Assembly (NCBI GenBank): GCA_023461435.1
Contig: JAEYLC010000007.1
Span: 62,001-126,000 of the forward strand
Direction of reading: 5' to 3'
DNA length: 64,000 nucleotides
Source of the DNA: Bacillota bacterium
Lineage (GTDB): Bacteria; Bacillota; Clostridia; Christensenellales; SZUA-584
Shown here: positions 32,771 to 41,821 of the stretch, piece by piece
How positions within the stretch are numbered: position 1 is the stretch's first letter
Layout of the letters: each line of letters starts with the position of its first letter
Notes under the pieces: model-generated
What the model saw: only the letters and a program-made list of their open reading frames with translations
What the model was told of the DNA's origin: nothing
Database searches by the model: none
Translations under genes and position numbers: made by a program

Positions 32771-33763
32771 ATGGATTTACTCACATATTTGATCGTTTTT
32801 ATTCTTTTCTATATCGTATTTTATATCGTCAGCATACCGGTCCATGAGCTTGGGCATCTGGTTTTCGGCCTTATGTCGGGCTGCCGGTTCAGCTCTTTTC
32901 GGCTGCTGTCCTACGTCTGGTACAAAGAAAACAGCCGTATCAAGCTCAAGAAGTCGGGCAACGGGTTTATGCTCGGCCAGTGCCTGATGGCGCCTCCCGC
33001 GGATGAAGCGAAGTTTCGCTTTGTTTTGTACAACCTTGGCGGCGGGCTTTTTAACCTGCTGACCGTGGCGGTTCTTATCGGCATCGCTGTGCTGGCGGGC
33101 GATTTTTCGCCCGTATTGATCGCGGGCATCACATCGAGCGCCGTAACGGGGCTCATGAACCTGATCCCGATAACCGTGCAAATTCCCAACGACGGCATGA
33201 ATGTTGTTAAAGCGCTCCAGTCGCCGCAGGCGCGGCACGGGCTCTACGTGATGATGCTTGTCAATGATGACATGATAAGCGGCAAAAGATTCCGCGATTA
33301 CGACGAGCGGTTTTTCACTGTCCCCGATACGGCCGATCTGCGCAATTATTTCGCGGCTTACATACTGCTGTGCGACGCAGCCCGGCTCTACGACTGCGGG
33401 CTTTACGAGGCGTGCATCGAAAAATACAACACCCTTCCTTTAAACGAGCTGCCGCCGTACTATAGAAATTCCGTGAATTTGGATTATCTGTATCACTATT
33501 GCGTCCACCGGCCCGACCATGACAAAGCGAGAGAGCTGTACGCGCAGCGCGATATGAAAAAGTACTTGAACGCGCCGCTGCCGATGGTCTCCCGAGCGCT
33601 CACGGCTTATGAATTTTTCGTCTGCGGCGACCGGGAAAAAGCCGGTGAGTATTTAAAAAAGGCAAAAGCTCAGATCGACAGCTTCCCGAGCAAAGGCTTT
33701 CAGATGATGGAGACGGATTACCTCACTCATCTGGAGGGGCTGATGCAAAGCAGTCGGCCATAA
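32771..33763 (+). CDS. M50-type (site-2 protease-like) membrane protein
   Basis: 330 residues. The first helix holds the zinc motif VHELGHLVFG (HExxH) inside the membrane. A later segment LIPITVQIPNDGMNVVKAL matches the NPDG-type third-ligand motif (here PNDG). The C-terminal 180 residues are soluble and helical, resembling TPR repeats. Intramembrane proteases of this class cut membrane-bound regulators; some relatives serve only as chaperone-like proteins. AAAAGGGGG stands before the ATG. It stands alone. Confidence 0.78.
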   Translation: MDLLTYLIVFILFYIVFYIVSIPVHELGHLVFGLMSGCRFSSFRLLSYVWYKENSRIKLKKSGNGFMLGQCLMAPPADEAKFRFVLYNLGGGLFNLLTVAVLIGIAVLAGDFSPVLIAGITSSAVTGLMNLIPITVQIPNDGMNVVKALQSPQARHGLYVMMLVNDDMISGKRFRDYDERFFTVPDTADLRNYFAAYILLCDAARLYDCGLYEACIEKYNTLPLNELPPYYRNSVNLDYLYHYCVHRPDHDKARELYAQRDMKKYLNAPLPMVSRALTAYEFFVCGDREKAGEYLKKAKAQIDSFPSKGFQMMETDYLTHLEGLMQSSRP

Positions 33764-33855
33764 AATATATACACCCGGATATTTTTCGGCTGGATACGCA
33801 TGTATGATTTGATTTTTTATGGTCATCGCCGTTAAAATAAACCATACATATCCGA

Positions 33856-34473
33856 ATGAACAGGAAAGGTTATAAAGACTATCACATGAAAAACAACAAA
33901 ACAGGTGAGCCGCTTCGGCTCTGTCTCACCGCGGCTATCGCTGTGATGTGTATGGTGACGGCATTTTTGGGCTATGGTTTTCAGTTTGACCATTGGGGAG
34001 AATATTGTTTCATCTCAAATATGTCTGTCGGCATATTATTCCTGACCAGCGTCATTTTCCGCGTCAGCAAAGGCGCGTTCCTTTCAGATGTTTTTTACTT
34101 TGACGGCATGATCGTTCTCTTGCTCATTTTCGTTGCGACGCTGTCCATTGGACTTAACCTTGAGGGCGCGTTCTGGTTTCTGCATATCATCAACCCTGTG
34201 ATTGTCATACTCTACTGGTTCTTTTTCTGCCGCCATAAAAGGAACGTGAGCGGCAAAAATGTTTTGACCGCTTTGATATTCCCGCTCGCTTATTATGCGT
34301 TCACAATGATACTCTTTGCTCTCACAGGGCAATGCCCCTTTCCGATCAGCATCGTGACCGACCTCGGCGGCATCTACCCGTTTATCTTCCCGCTGATCAT
34401 GACGCCCGTGCTGCTGGGGCTCGGCTATGGTCTTCACTTTTTGAACCGCCGGATACATTCGGGTACAGAATGA
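33856..34473 (+). CDS. Six-span membrane protein, Pr6Pr-like
   Basis: 205 residues with six hydrophobic spans. The patterns FISNMSVGILFL, MLHIINP-like (FLHIINPVIVILYW) and YPFIF are those of the Pr6Pr/FAR-17a-like membrane family, of unknown function in bacteria. The ATG at 33856 has no good ribosome binding site; an inner ATG at 33886 is possible. No neighbour gives a clue. Confidence 0.65.
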   Translation: MNRKGYKDYHMKNNKTGEPLRLCLTAAIAVMCMVTAFLGYGFQFDHWGEYCFISNMSVGILFLTSVIFRVSKGAFLSDVFYFDGMIVLLLIFVATLSIGLNLEGAFWFLHIINPVIVILYWFFFCRHKRNVSGKNVLTALIFPLAYYAFTMILFALTGQCPFPISIVTDLGGIYPFIFPLIMTPVLLGLGYGLHFLNRRIHSGTE

Positions 34474-34510
34474 TTCGCGTTCAATAAAAACGCCCAGCCA
34501 CAATAAAGAC

Positions 34511-34546
34511 AAAGCCGCATCCGGAAATCCCGAATACGGCTTTTGT
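34511..34546. terminator. Intrinsic terminator between converging genes
   Basis: AAAGCCGcatccgg and ccgaataCGGCTTT form an imperfect stem with T-rich ends on both strands. It serves the ABC exporter operon (minus) and possibly the Pr6Pr gene. Confidence 0.75.
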
Positions 34547-34560
34547 GCTTATTAACCTTG

Positions 34561-36594
34561 TTAAGCGGTCGCGCCCGTGAACTGGCTGTTGTAAAGGTCG
34601 GCGTAGAAGCCGTTTTTATCCATCAGCTGCTTGTGCGTACCCTGCTCGATGATCTTGCCCTCGTTCATCACGAGTATCGTCGACGCGTTGCGTATCGTGG
34701 AGAGACGGTGCGCGATCACGAAATTCGTGCGGCCCTTCATCAGCGCGATCATCGCGTTCTGGATATACGCCTCGGTGCGCGTATCCACGTTGCTTGTCGC
34801 CTCGTCAAGTATCAGCACCGAAGGATCGGCGAGCAGCGCGCGCGCGATGGTTAAGAGCTGCTTTTGGCCCGACGATATGTTCGACGCCTCCTCATTCAGC
34901 ACCGTGTCATACCCATCCGGCAGCGTGCGGATAAAGTGGTCCGCGTGTGCCATCTTCGCCGCCTTCATGATCTCCTCTTCGGTCGCGCCCTCACGCCCGT
35001 AGGCGATATTGTCGCGGATCGTGCCGCCGAACAGCCAAGTGTCCTGCAGCACCATGCCGAAGCGCTGCCTTAAGGTCTCGCGCGGCATCGCGCTGATGTC
35101 CACGCCGTCCACGCTGATATGCCCTTCATCCACCTCGTAAAAGCGCATGAGCAGATTCACAAGCGTGGTTTTGCCCGCGCCCGTGGGGCCGACGATCGCC
35201 ACGACGTCTCCCGGGTTTACCTTCAGGTTCATATCCTTGATCACTGTTTTGTCCGGGTCGTAGCCGAAGCTCACATGCTCAAAGTCAACAGCGCCGCGCT
35301 CTTCGGGCGCCTCGGCGAGCAGCACGTCGGGCGACATTTCGGGCTCGTCGAGCACCTCAAATACGCGCTCCGCCGCCGCGATGGTGGATTGCATCACGTT
35401 CGCGATCTGCGCCACCTGCATGATCGGCTGCGTAAACTGGCGCGAATACTGTATGAACGCCTGCACATCGCCGATCGAGATCTGGCCGTTGATCACGAGC
35501 ACGCCGCCGATCACACAGACAAACACATACGAGATGTTGCTCAAAAAGTTCATCAGCGGCATCATGACGCCCGAGAGAAACTGCGCCCGCCAGCCCACGC
35601 CGTACAGACGCTCGTTGATATCGTTAAACTTTTGTTCGCTTTCCTCCTCCTTGCCGAACGCCTTCACGACGGTATGCGCCGCGTACATCTCTTCGACATG
35701 GCCGTTGATATGCCCGATTTCCGCCTGCTGCTTTTTAAAGTACTTCTGCGATTTTTTAATGACGGCTCTTGTGACGATAAAGCTCATCGGCAGCACCACG
35801 AGCGACACGAGCGTAATGACCCACGATATCGTGAACATCATGACGATGATGCCGAGCAGCGTCGTGACTGCGGATATCACCTGAGTCAACCCCTGCTGCA
35901 GCGACGTGGACACCGTGTCGATATCGTTGGTCACGCGCGAGAGTATCTCCCCGTGCGTGCGCCCGTCGAAATATTTGAGCGGCAGCTTGGCGAGCTTTGT
36001 ATCCACCTCGCGCCGCATGTCGTACACGATCGTCTGCGAGGTTCTCGCCATCACGAACTGCAATATGAAGCTGAACAGCGAGCTTAGCAGATAGAGCCCC
36101 AGCACCGTGAGTACGATGCCGCCGACCTTCCCAAAGTCGATTGTGAGCTCAGACGCTGCTTTGAGCTCCTGCGCGGCTTGCTGCACCTGCGCGGCTGCAC
36201 CCTTGTCGGGCGAGCTCATCGCCGCGCCTATCGCCTGCTCAGGAGTCAGTGTACCGTCTTCGAGCTGCGCTTTCAAGTCGTCCGGAAGCACCTCTTCGAG
36301 ATGCGCAAAGGCTTCTCCTTGGGCGGACAGCGGTTTAAACAGCTCCGTGGTCGCGTTGCCGAGCACCTTAGGGCCGAATATCGCGAACACCGTTGATAAA
36401 ATCGACATCACGATCACGATCACAAGCGCCGCTTTGTGCTTTGTGAGGTAGGTCATCAGCCGGCTGAATCCCGCCTTGAAATTCTTGGCCTTTTCCATGG
36501 GCATGCCGCCGCCCATCGGACCGCCGCCCATCGGGCCGCGTCCGCGTCCGGGCCCTTTGCCCTGTTTTGCTGTATTCTGATTATCGTTGCTCAT
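34561..36594 (-). CDS. ABC exporter, catalytic half (ATP-binding/permease)
   Basis: 677 residues. A Gly/Met/Pro-rich N-terminus (GRGRGPMGGGPMGGGMP) precedes six membrane spans. Between the first two spans lies an unusually long external segment of about 80 residues (about 75-160). The ATPase has GPTGAGKTTLVNLL, SSGQKQLLTIARALL and VLILDEATSNVD, all canonical including the catalytic Glu. It overlaps the second half-transporter gene by four bases. Together they form a heterodimeric multidrug-type exporter under a TetR regulator. Confidence 0.93.
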   Translation of the reverse strand: MSNDNQNTAKQGKGPGRGRGPMGGGPMGGGMPMEKAKNFKAGFSRLMTYLTKHKAALVIVIVMSILSTVFAIFGPKVLGNATTELFKPLSAQGEAFAHLEEVLPDDLKAQLEDGTLTPEQAIGAAMSSPDKGAAAQVQQAAQELKAASELTIDFGKVGGIVLTVLGLYLLSSLFSFILQFVMARTSQTIVYDMRREVDTKLAKLPLKYFDGRTHGEILSRVTNDIDTVSTSLQQGLTQVISAVTTLLGIIVMMFTISWVITLVSLVVLPMSFIVTRAVIKKSQKYFKKQQAEIGHINGHVEEMYAAHTVVKAFGKEEESEQKFNDINERLYGVGWRAQFLSGVMMPLMNFLSNISYVFVCVIGGVLVINGQISIGDVQAFIQYSRQFTQPIMQVAQIANVMQSTIAAAERVFEVLDEPEMSPDVLLAEAPEERGAVDFEHVSFGYDPDKTVIKDMNLKVNPGDVVAIVGPTGAGKTTLVNLLMRFYEVDEGHISVDGVDISAMPRETLRQRFGMVLQDTWLFGGTIRDNIAYGREGATEEEIMKAAKMAHADHFIRTLPDGYDTVLNEEASNISSGQKQLLTIARALLADPSVLILDEATSNVDTRTEAYIQNAMIALMKGRTNFVIAHRLSTIRNASTILVMNEGKIIEQGTHKQLMDKNGFYADLYNSQFTGATA

Positions 36595-38330
36595 GCGAGT
36601 TCCTCCACTGAAAGCTGCGATTCCACGATCTCCCGGTATGTGCCGCAGCTCTGCATCAGCTCCCGGTGTGCGCCCTGGCCGACCAGCCGGCCCTCGTCGA
36701 GCACAAGTATGTTGTCGGCGTTCATCACGGTGCTCACACGCTGCGCCACAATCAGTACACTCGCTTCCTTCACCTCGGGTGCGAGCGCCTGCCTCAGCTT
36801 CGCATCCGTCTTAAAGTCGAGCGCCGAAAAGCTGTCGTCAAAAATATAGACCTCGGGCTTTCTGATCAGCGCACGCGCTATTGACAGCCGCTGTTTTTGT
36901 CCGCCCGAAAAATTCATGCCGTCCTGCGATACCGCCGCCTCCACACCGCCCTCGAGTGTGCTGACGAATTCCTCAGCCTGCGCGATGGAGAGCGCTTTGC
37001 TCATCTCTTCCTCCGTGGCTTCGGGGCGTCCGAACCTCAGGTTGTCGGCGATCGTGCCGCTCACAAGGCTCGCCTTTTGCGGTACAAAGCCGATCTTTTC
37101 ACGTAGCGCGGCCTGCGGATAATCGCGCACGTCCACGCCGTCCACGAGCACCTGGCCATCGGTCACGTCATAAAACCGGGGAATCAGCTTGATCAGCGTC
37201 GATTTTCCCGAGCCTGTGCCGCCGATGATCGCCGTCACTTGTCCCGGCTTTGACACAAAGCTGATGCCGGTCAGCACCGGATCACTGATGTCTTCATGCG
37301 TGTCCGCATAGCTGAAGCTCACATTCTTAAACTCCACCTGACCGCGCAGCGCCGTTTGCGGAGCTGTTGTCTCTTTATCGGTGATAGACGGCTCCATGCT
37401 GAGCACTTCGTTGATGCGGTCGGCCGAGGCGGACGCACGCGGCAGCATCACGAACATCATCGTTGCCATGATGACCGCAAACATCACCTGCATCACATAC
37501 TGCTGAAACGCCAGCAGCTGACCCACCTGAACGTCGCCGCTGTTCACGCGGATGCCGCCGAACCAGATGACCGCGACGGTCGCAAGGTTTAAGACCATCA
37601 TAATCGCCGGGAACATGGCCGCCATCCAGCGGTATACTTTGATCGACGTGTCTGTCAAATCTTTGTTCGCCTCGTCAAAGCGCTCCTGCTCGTGGCTTGT
37701 TTTGTTGAACGCCCGGATCACGCGGATGCCCGTGAGGCCTTCACGCATCACAAGATTCACCCTGTCAACCTTCTTTTGCAGCGATTTGAACAGCGGCAGC
37801 GCGTTTCTGGCCACCAAGAGTATCAGCAGCGACATCAGCACGATCGCAGCCACGATAATCCACGACAGGCCGGTACCTTCCCTGACCGCCATGATGATGC
37901 CGCCGACGCACATGATGGGCGCCATCAGCAGCATGCTGAGTATCATCACCATCGCGTTCATGATCTGCGTGACGTCGTTGGTCGACCGTGTGATCAGCGA
38001 CGCCGTGCCGATCTTGTCAAACTCGTTCATCGAGTAATTCGTGACTGTTTTAAAAATATCGGCGCGCAGGTCGCGCGCAAATCCCACCGACACCTGCGAG
38101 CTGAAAAGGCGCGCCAAAACGGTGCAGGCGGTGACGACGAGCGAAAATTCGAGCATGATAAGCCCCGTCTCAATGATCAGCCCGATATCCTTGCCCACAA
38201 CGCCTTTGTCGACGATGTCGGACATCAAGTCCGGCAGATACAGCTGGCTGATCGACTGTCCCGCCGTCAGCAGCACCACAAAAATCGCCGGCCATTTGTA
38301 CGGCCCGATGTATTTGAATAATTTTCTCAT
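36591..38330 (-). CDS. ABC exporter, degenerate half (ATP-binding/permease)
   Basis: 579 residues with six spans and an ATPase domain. Walker A GGTGSGKSTLIKL and signature FSGGQKQRLSIARAL are intact. Walker B reads VYIFDDSFSALD, so the catalytic Glu is replaced by Asp. That is the rule in heterodimeric exporters of the BmrCD/TM287-288 type, where one ATP site is inactive. Overlaps TetR (four bases) upstream and its partner (four bases) downstream, so all three are tightly coupled. Confidence 0.93.
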   Translation of the reverse strand: MRKLFKYIGPYKWPAIFVVLLTAGQSISQLYLPDLMSDIVDKGVVGKDIGLIIETGLIMLEFSLVVTACTVLARLFSSQVSVGFARDLRADIFKTVTNYSMNEFDKIGTASLITRSTNDVTQIMNAMVMILSMLLMAPIMCVGGIIMAVREGTGLSWIIVAAIVLMSLLILLVARNALPLFKSLQKKVDRVNLVMREGLTGIRVIRAFNKTSHEQERFDEANKDLTDTSIKVYRWMAAMFPAIMMVLNLATVAVIWFGGIRVNSGDVQVGQLLAFQQYVMQVMFAVIMATMMFVMLPRASASADRINEVLSMEPSITDKETTAPQTALRGQVEFKNVSFSYADTHEDISDPVLTGISFVSKPGQVTAIIGGTGSGKSTLIKLIPRFYDVTDGQVLVDGVDVRDYPQAALREKIGFVPQKASLVSGTIADNLRFGRPEATEEEMSKALSIAQAEEFVSTLEGGVEAAVSQDGMNFSGGQKQRLSIARALIRKPEVYIFDDSFSALDFKTDAKLRQALAPEVKEASVLIVAQRVSTVMNADNILVLDEGRLVGQGAHRELMQSCGTYREIVESQLSVEELA

Positions 38331-38914
38331 AAATTGTCCTTCCCTGGCTCTGTACTCAAAATTCCGATGACCTGATCGAGCATCCAGTTGAAATACGTGT
38401 CGTCATCTACAGACTGCCCAATTGTCATCACTTCTTTCATGATGCTGCCGTTGATATTCGTCATGAAAAACTTTATTGCCGTTTCGGGCGCCACGCTGAG
38501 CGCGCCCGAGCTTCTCATCGCGTTGAAATACGCGAGCAGACTTGTCTGCATATGGTGCTCCTTGATTCTCATGTCCTTCTCGGGCACCGAATCTCTGATC
38601 TTGTCACGCATGATCATGCGGATCATGGGCGCGTTTTTTCTGAAATTGTCACGTATATCGTAAGCGATATGTTTGAGATCCTGTTTGAGGTCGTATGACA
38701 CCCCGTTTTTCAGATACTCCTCCACGGTATACGGATGCAGGCAGCTGTGCAGCGTTTCGTTAAACAGCGCCCGCTTGGTCGGGAAATGCCGGAACAATGT
38801 GACTTCGCTCACGCCGGCTTGCGCGGCAATGTCCTTGGTGGTCGCCGCGGCAAACCCCCTTCTTTCAAACAGCTCCCGCGCCGCCGCTAAGATATTGCTC
38901 CGTGTGTCTTTCAT
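38327..38914 (-). CDS. TetR-family repressor of the ABC exporter
   Basis: 195 residues with N-terminal helix-turn-helix (ATTKDIAAQAGVSEVTLFRHF). The C-terminal ligand domain is variable. GGAGGG precedes the ATG. It overlaps the exporter gene by four bases and lies downstream of a perfect 16-bp palindrome, so it very likely controls its own exporter in response to a transported drug. Confidence 0.93.
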   Translation of the reverse strand: MKDTRSNILAAARELFERRGFAAATTKDIAAQAGVSEVTLFRHFPTKRALFNETLHSCLHPYTVEEYLKNGVSYDLKQDLKHIAYDIRDNFRKNAPMIRMIMRDKIRDSVPEKDMRIKEHHMQTSLLAYFNAMRSSGALSVAPETAIKFFMTNINGSIMKEVMTIGQSVDDDTYFNWMLDQVIGILSTEPGKDNL

Positions 38915-38951
38915 CGGCTACCCTCCTTTTGTTGTAAACTGCAAACTTTTT

Positions 38952-38967
38952 AAGTAAGTACTTACTT
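38952..38967 (-). promoter_or_regulatory. TetR-type operator
   Basis: AAGTAAGTACTTACTT is a perfect 16-bp palindrome, 38 bases upstream of the tetR start codon. This is a common form of operator for TetR proteins that control exporters. Confidence 0.85.
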
Positions 38968-39080
38968 TCGTTTTTTCACTATACGCGCGAAACGTCTGCA
39001 TGTCAATTCGCCGTTTTCATTGTTCACAGTTAATTCAAACTTTATTTCCTGATAAATGTAAGAGTCCCTCATACGACCGG

Positions 39081-39109
39081 TTGCGGCAAGCCTTGCAAAA
39101 CACTATAAT
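39081..39109 (+). promoter_or_regulatory. Promoter giving an apparently leaderless apbE transcript
   Basis: TATAAT at 39104-39109 ends seven bases before the ATG at 39117. A weak -35 (TTGCGG, 39081-39086) is 17 bases away. No ribosome binding site precedes the ATG. Confidence 0.5.
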
Positions 39110-39116
39110 AAAAAGC

Positions 39117-40124
39117 ATGAAAAAAAGGATAACTGCCTGTCTATTGCTGACAGTGGCAGTGATGCTGCTCTTTGGCGCATGTGCGCCTGCCATGAAAACG
39201 AGCGAAACATTTGCGCTTGATACCATATGCACGCAGCAGGTCACCGGCCGGAGCGCAGACGCCGCCATCAGCGAAGTCAATGAGATGCTCATGCGCATCA
39301 CGAAAGAACTGTCAACCAACGAAGGCTCCTACATTTATGATATCAACCAAAGCGCGCCGCAGGGGGCCTCGGTCAGCGGGGAAGCGGCGCAGCTCGTTTC
39401 GAATGCGCTGCGTTTCGCCGCCGATACGGACGGCGCTTTCGACCCGGCCATCGGCGCGGTGTCCTCGCTTTGGAACATATCGGAAAGCCCGCGCGTCCCG
39501 TCCCCGGAGGAAATCGCCGCGGCGCTGCCGCTTGTCGATTATCGCGACGTGACGGTTGACGGCAGCACCGTTACGCTCAAGAAAGCCGGTATCAAGCTGG
39601 ATCTTGGGGGAATTGGCAAAGGACACGCGGCAGACCTCGCGGTTGAGATTTACAAGCAGCGCGGCATCGACAACGCGATACTCAATCTCGGCGGCAACGT
39701 GTATGCTTACGGCGAAAAGAAGGACGGCAGCGACTACCGGGTCGGCCTCAGAGACCCGCTCGGCGCGGAAAACGACTATGCGGCCATCATTCCCGTTCAG
39801 AATACGTCGGTGGTCACGTCGGGTGTTTACGAACGGTTTTTTGAAAGCGGCGGCAAAACATATCATCACCTGCTCGATCCCGCCACCGGGTATCCGGCGG
39901 ATAACGGACTGCTCGCCGTCACGGTGGTCTGTCAAAGCAGCACCGAGGCAGACGCGCTTTCCACCGCGCTTTTTGTGATGGGCCTTGAAGGCGGCCTTGC
40001 TTACGCGGAGCAAACCCCGGGCGTTGAAGCCGTATTTTTTACGGATGACCAGAGCATCTACGCCACAAGCGGACTGGAGGACAAAATAGAAATTACCAAT
40101 GAAGCATATACTCTCAAAAGCTGA
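39117..40124 (+). CDS. apbE: FAD:protein FMN transferase (ApbE) lipoprotein
   Basis: 335 residues. Signal peptide and lipobox (KKRITACLLLTVAVMLLFGA, then Cys) fix the start at 39117 although an in-frame ATG lies at 39000. The ApbE core is seen in GAFDPAIGAVSSLWNI, KLDLGGIGKGHAADLAV and YHHLLDPATGYPA. The enzyme attaches FMN covalently to threonines of extracytoplasmic redox proteins. It overlaps the next gene by 26 bases. The cluster apbE/NusG-II/Gx is a typical small flavinylation set; the flavinylated protein itself is not in the window. Confidence 0.93.
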   Translation: MKKRITACLLLTVAVMLLFGACAPAMKTSETFALDTICTQQVTGRSADAAISEVNEMLMRITKELSTNEGSYIYDINQSAPQGASVSGEAAQLVSNALRFAADTDGAFDPAIGAVSSLWNISESPRVPSPEEIAAALPLVDYRDVTVDGSTVTLKKAGIKLDLGGIGKGHAADLAVEIYKQRGIDNAILNLGGNVYAYGEKKDGSDYRVGLRDPLGAENDYAAIIPVQNTSVVTSGVYERFFESGGKTYHHLLDPATGYPADNGLLAVTVVCQSSTEADALSTALFVMGLEGGLAYAEQTPGVEAVFFTDDQSIYATSGLEDKIEITNEAYTLKS

Positions 40125-40452
40125 TATCATATTATTTATCATCATCATCGCGATCGCCGTCACGGGCATCGTGCTGCTGTCCGGGGGCGGCAACGCGAAC
40201 TCAGCCGTGATCCGATCGGACGGCCAGATCATCAAAGAAGTCAAGCTTGATGTCGACCAGTCTTTCTGGGTGGGCGACGTGCGTTTTGAGGTGAAGGACG
40301 GCGCGATCGCGTTTGTCGAATCCGACTGCCCCGGCAAGGAATGTATCCACGCGGGGTGGCTTTCTTCGCCGGGCAGCAGCATGGCCTGCCTTCCGAACAA
40401 AATCTCCGTCACGCTCACAGGGGAAAGCGAGGTAGACGCCATTGCGGAATAA
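40099..40452 (+). CDS. NusG domain II-containing membrane protein
   Basis: 117 residues: one N-terminal membrane helix (ADIILFIIIIAIAVTGIVLL) and an extracytoplasmic NusG-II beta domain with DGAIAFVESDCPGKECIHAGW, including a conserved cysteine pair, and SMACLPNKISVTL. Such proteins are regularly encoded between apbE and Gx-transporter genes in Firmicutes and are linked to flavin-based extracytoplasmic electron transfer. The biochemical role is unknown. Confidence 0.88.
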   Translation: MKHILSKADIILFIIIIAIAVTGIVLLSGGGNANSAVIRSDGQIIKEVKLDVDQSFWVGDVRFEVKDGAIAFVESDCPGKECIHAGWLSSPGSSMACLPNKISVTLTGESEVDAIAE

Positions 40453-40972
40453 GATGACTCCGCGCCGCGTCGCGCTGCTCGGCGCGCTGCTGGCGATCTC
40501 TCTCGTGCTTTCCGTGGTGGAAAGCATGCTGGGCGCGCTTGTGCCGCTGCCCATCCCCGGCGTGAAGCTTGGGCTCGCCAACATCATCTCGATGTTTCTG
40601 CTCAGTTATTTCTCGCTGTCCACCGCGCTCACGGTCGGCCTGCTGCGTTCGCTGCTCGCGTCGTTTTTCACGGGCGGCTTTGGGATGTTCCTGTACTCGG
40701 CGCCGGGCGTGCTTTTGAGCATACTCGCAATGTATGCCGCGATGAAAACGGTGAAGCCGCTCACCATCGTCGGCATATCGATGATCGGCGCGTGCATGCA
40801 CAACCTGATGCAGGTGTGCGTCGCCGTGCTAATGACGGGCGAAGCGCGATTGTTTTACTACGCGTTCATACTGCTCATCATCGGCGCCGTATCCGGCACA
40901 ATCACAGGCGTGGTTGCCCATGCCGTGTTTCCGAGAGCCGCCGGCGCATTGAAGCTGCAAACACACAAATAA
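40442..40972 (+). CDS. Gx transporter family protein (ECF S-component-like)
   Basis: 176 residues with five to six membrane spans. The family pattern PIPGVKLGLANIISMFLL and GGFGMFLYSAPGVLLSI is clear. Older annotation calls these 'heptaprenyl diphosphate synthase component I', but context suggests uptake or handling of a flavin or quinone precursor. The TTG at 40442 has GAGG with nine bases spacing; the ATG at 40454 would be too far, so TTG is preferred. Overlaps the NusG-II gene by 11 bases. Confidence 0.85.
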   Translation: MRNKMTPRRVALLGALLAISLVLSVVESMLGALVPLPIPGVKLGLANIISMFLLSYFSLSTALTVGLLRSLLASFFTGGFGMFLYSAPGVLLSILAMYAAMKTVKPLTIVGISMIGACMHNLMQVCVAVLMTGEARLFYYAFILLIIGAVSGTITGVVAHAVFPRAAGALKLQTHK

Positions 40973-41000
40973 TAATAAAAGTGATACGGAGGTGCCCATT

Positions 41001-41693
41001 ATGTTTCATTTCGCGAATTATTATATGGACTGGACGATACTGCTGATCATTCCCGGCATTATCATCGCGATGTGGGCCCAGTCCAAGGTCAACCGCGCTT
41101 ACCAGATGTATTCCAAAATGCCGGTGAGAAGCGGCATCACGGGCCGGGAAGCCGCGTCGCGCATACTCGCGGCAAACGGCATCCATAACGTTGAAATCGC
41201 CCCGACAAACGGCAGGCTGTCCGACAACTACAACCCGCGCAAGAAAACGCTGAATCTGTCCGAAGCCAACTATTCGGGCAGCTCGGTGGCCTCGGTGGCG
41301 GTTGCCGCGCATGAATCCGGACACGCCATACAGCACAGCACAGGCTATTTCGCGCTGAACCTGCGGAGCCTGATCGCGCCCGTTGTAAGCGCCGCGTCGT
41401 ATTTGCTCTGGCCGATACTGATACTCGGGCTGATGATGGGCTTTAAAGAAACGATCAATATCGCCGTGTATATATTTCTCGCAATTTTCGTGTTCCAGCT
41501 GATCACGCTGCCCGTGGAGTTCAACGCGTCCCGCCGCGCGCTTGCCGCGATACAGTCGCAGAACGTGTTGACCGATGAAGAGCAGTACGGCGCGAAAAAA
41601 ATGCTCGAAGCCGCGGCGTTGACCTATGTGGCCGCTACGCTTGTCGCACTGCTCAATGTGCTGCGCTTTGCGATGCTGTCCCGCCGAAGATAG
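41001..41693 (+). CDS. YugP-type zinc membrane metallopeptidase
   Basis: 230 residues. Starts MFHFANYYMDWTILLIIPGI with a membrane helix. The zinc motif is VAAHESGHAIQHSTGY (HExxH), and more spans and FNASRRAL follow. YugP-type peptidases (neutral zinc metallopeptidase family 2) are of unknown target. A GTG at 40992 overlaps GGAGG; the ATG at 41001 has GGAGG with eight bases spacing and is chosen. Confidence 0.9.
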   Translation: MFHFANYYMDWTILLIIPGIIIAMWAQSKVNRAYQMYSKMPVRSGITGREAASRILAANGIHNVEIAPTNGRLSDNYNPRKKTLNLSEANYSGSSVASVAVAAHESGHAIQHSTGYFALNLRSLIAPVVSAASYLLWPILILGLMMGFKETINIAVYIFLAIFVFQLITLPVEFNASRRALAAIQSQNVLTDEEQYGAKKMLEAAALTYVAATLVALLNVLRFAMLSRRR

Positions 41694-41713
41694 AAATATT
41701 AGCTTATTTGTTA

Positions 41714-41742
41714 TTGTGATTTACCATAATAAACACTATAAT
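41714..41742 (+). promoter_or_regulatory. Promoter of transketolase
   Basis: TTGTGA (41714-41719), 17-base spacer, TATAAT (41737-41742), 79 bases before the start codon. Confidence 0.65.
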
Positions 41743-41783
41743 AGGTCTGATATGTTCGAAATGAACGAAAATTTTAACGAAAC

Positions 41784-41800
41784 AAACGGTTTAACCGTTT
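41784..41800 (+). promoter_or_regulatory. 17-bp perfect inverted repeat in the transketolase leader
   Basis: AAACGGTTTAACCGTTT (eight-base arms, one central base) lies 21 bases before the tkt ATG. It may be an operator or an RNA hairpin near the ribosome binding site. No regulator gene is next to it. Confidence 0.55.
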
Positions 41801-41821
41801 ATCATTCTTGAGGAGGACACT

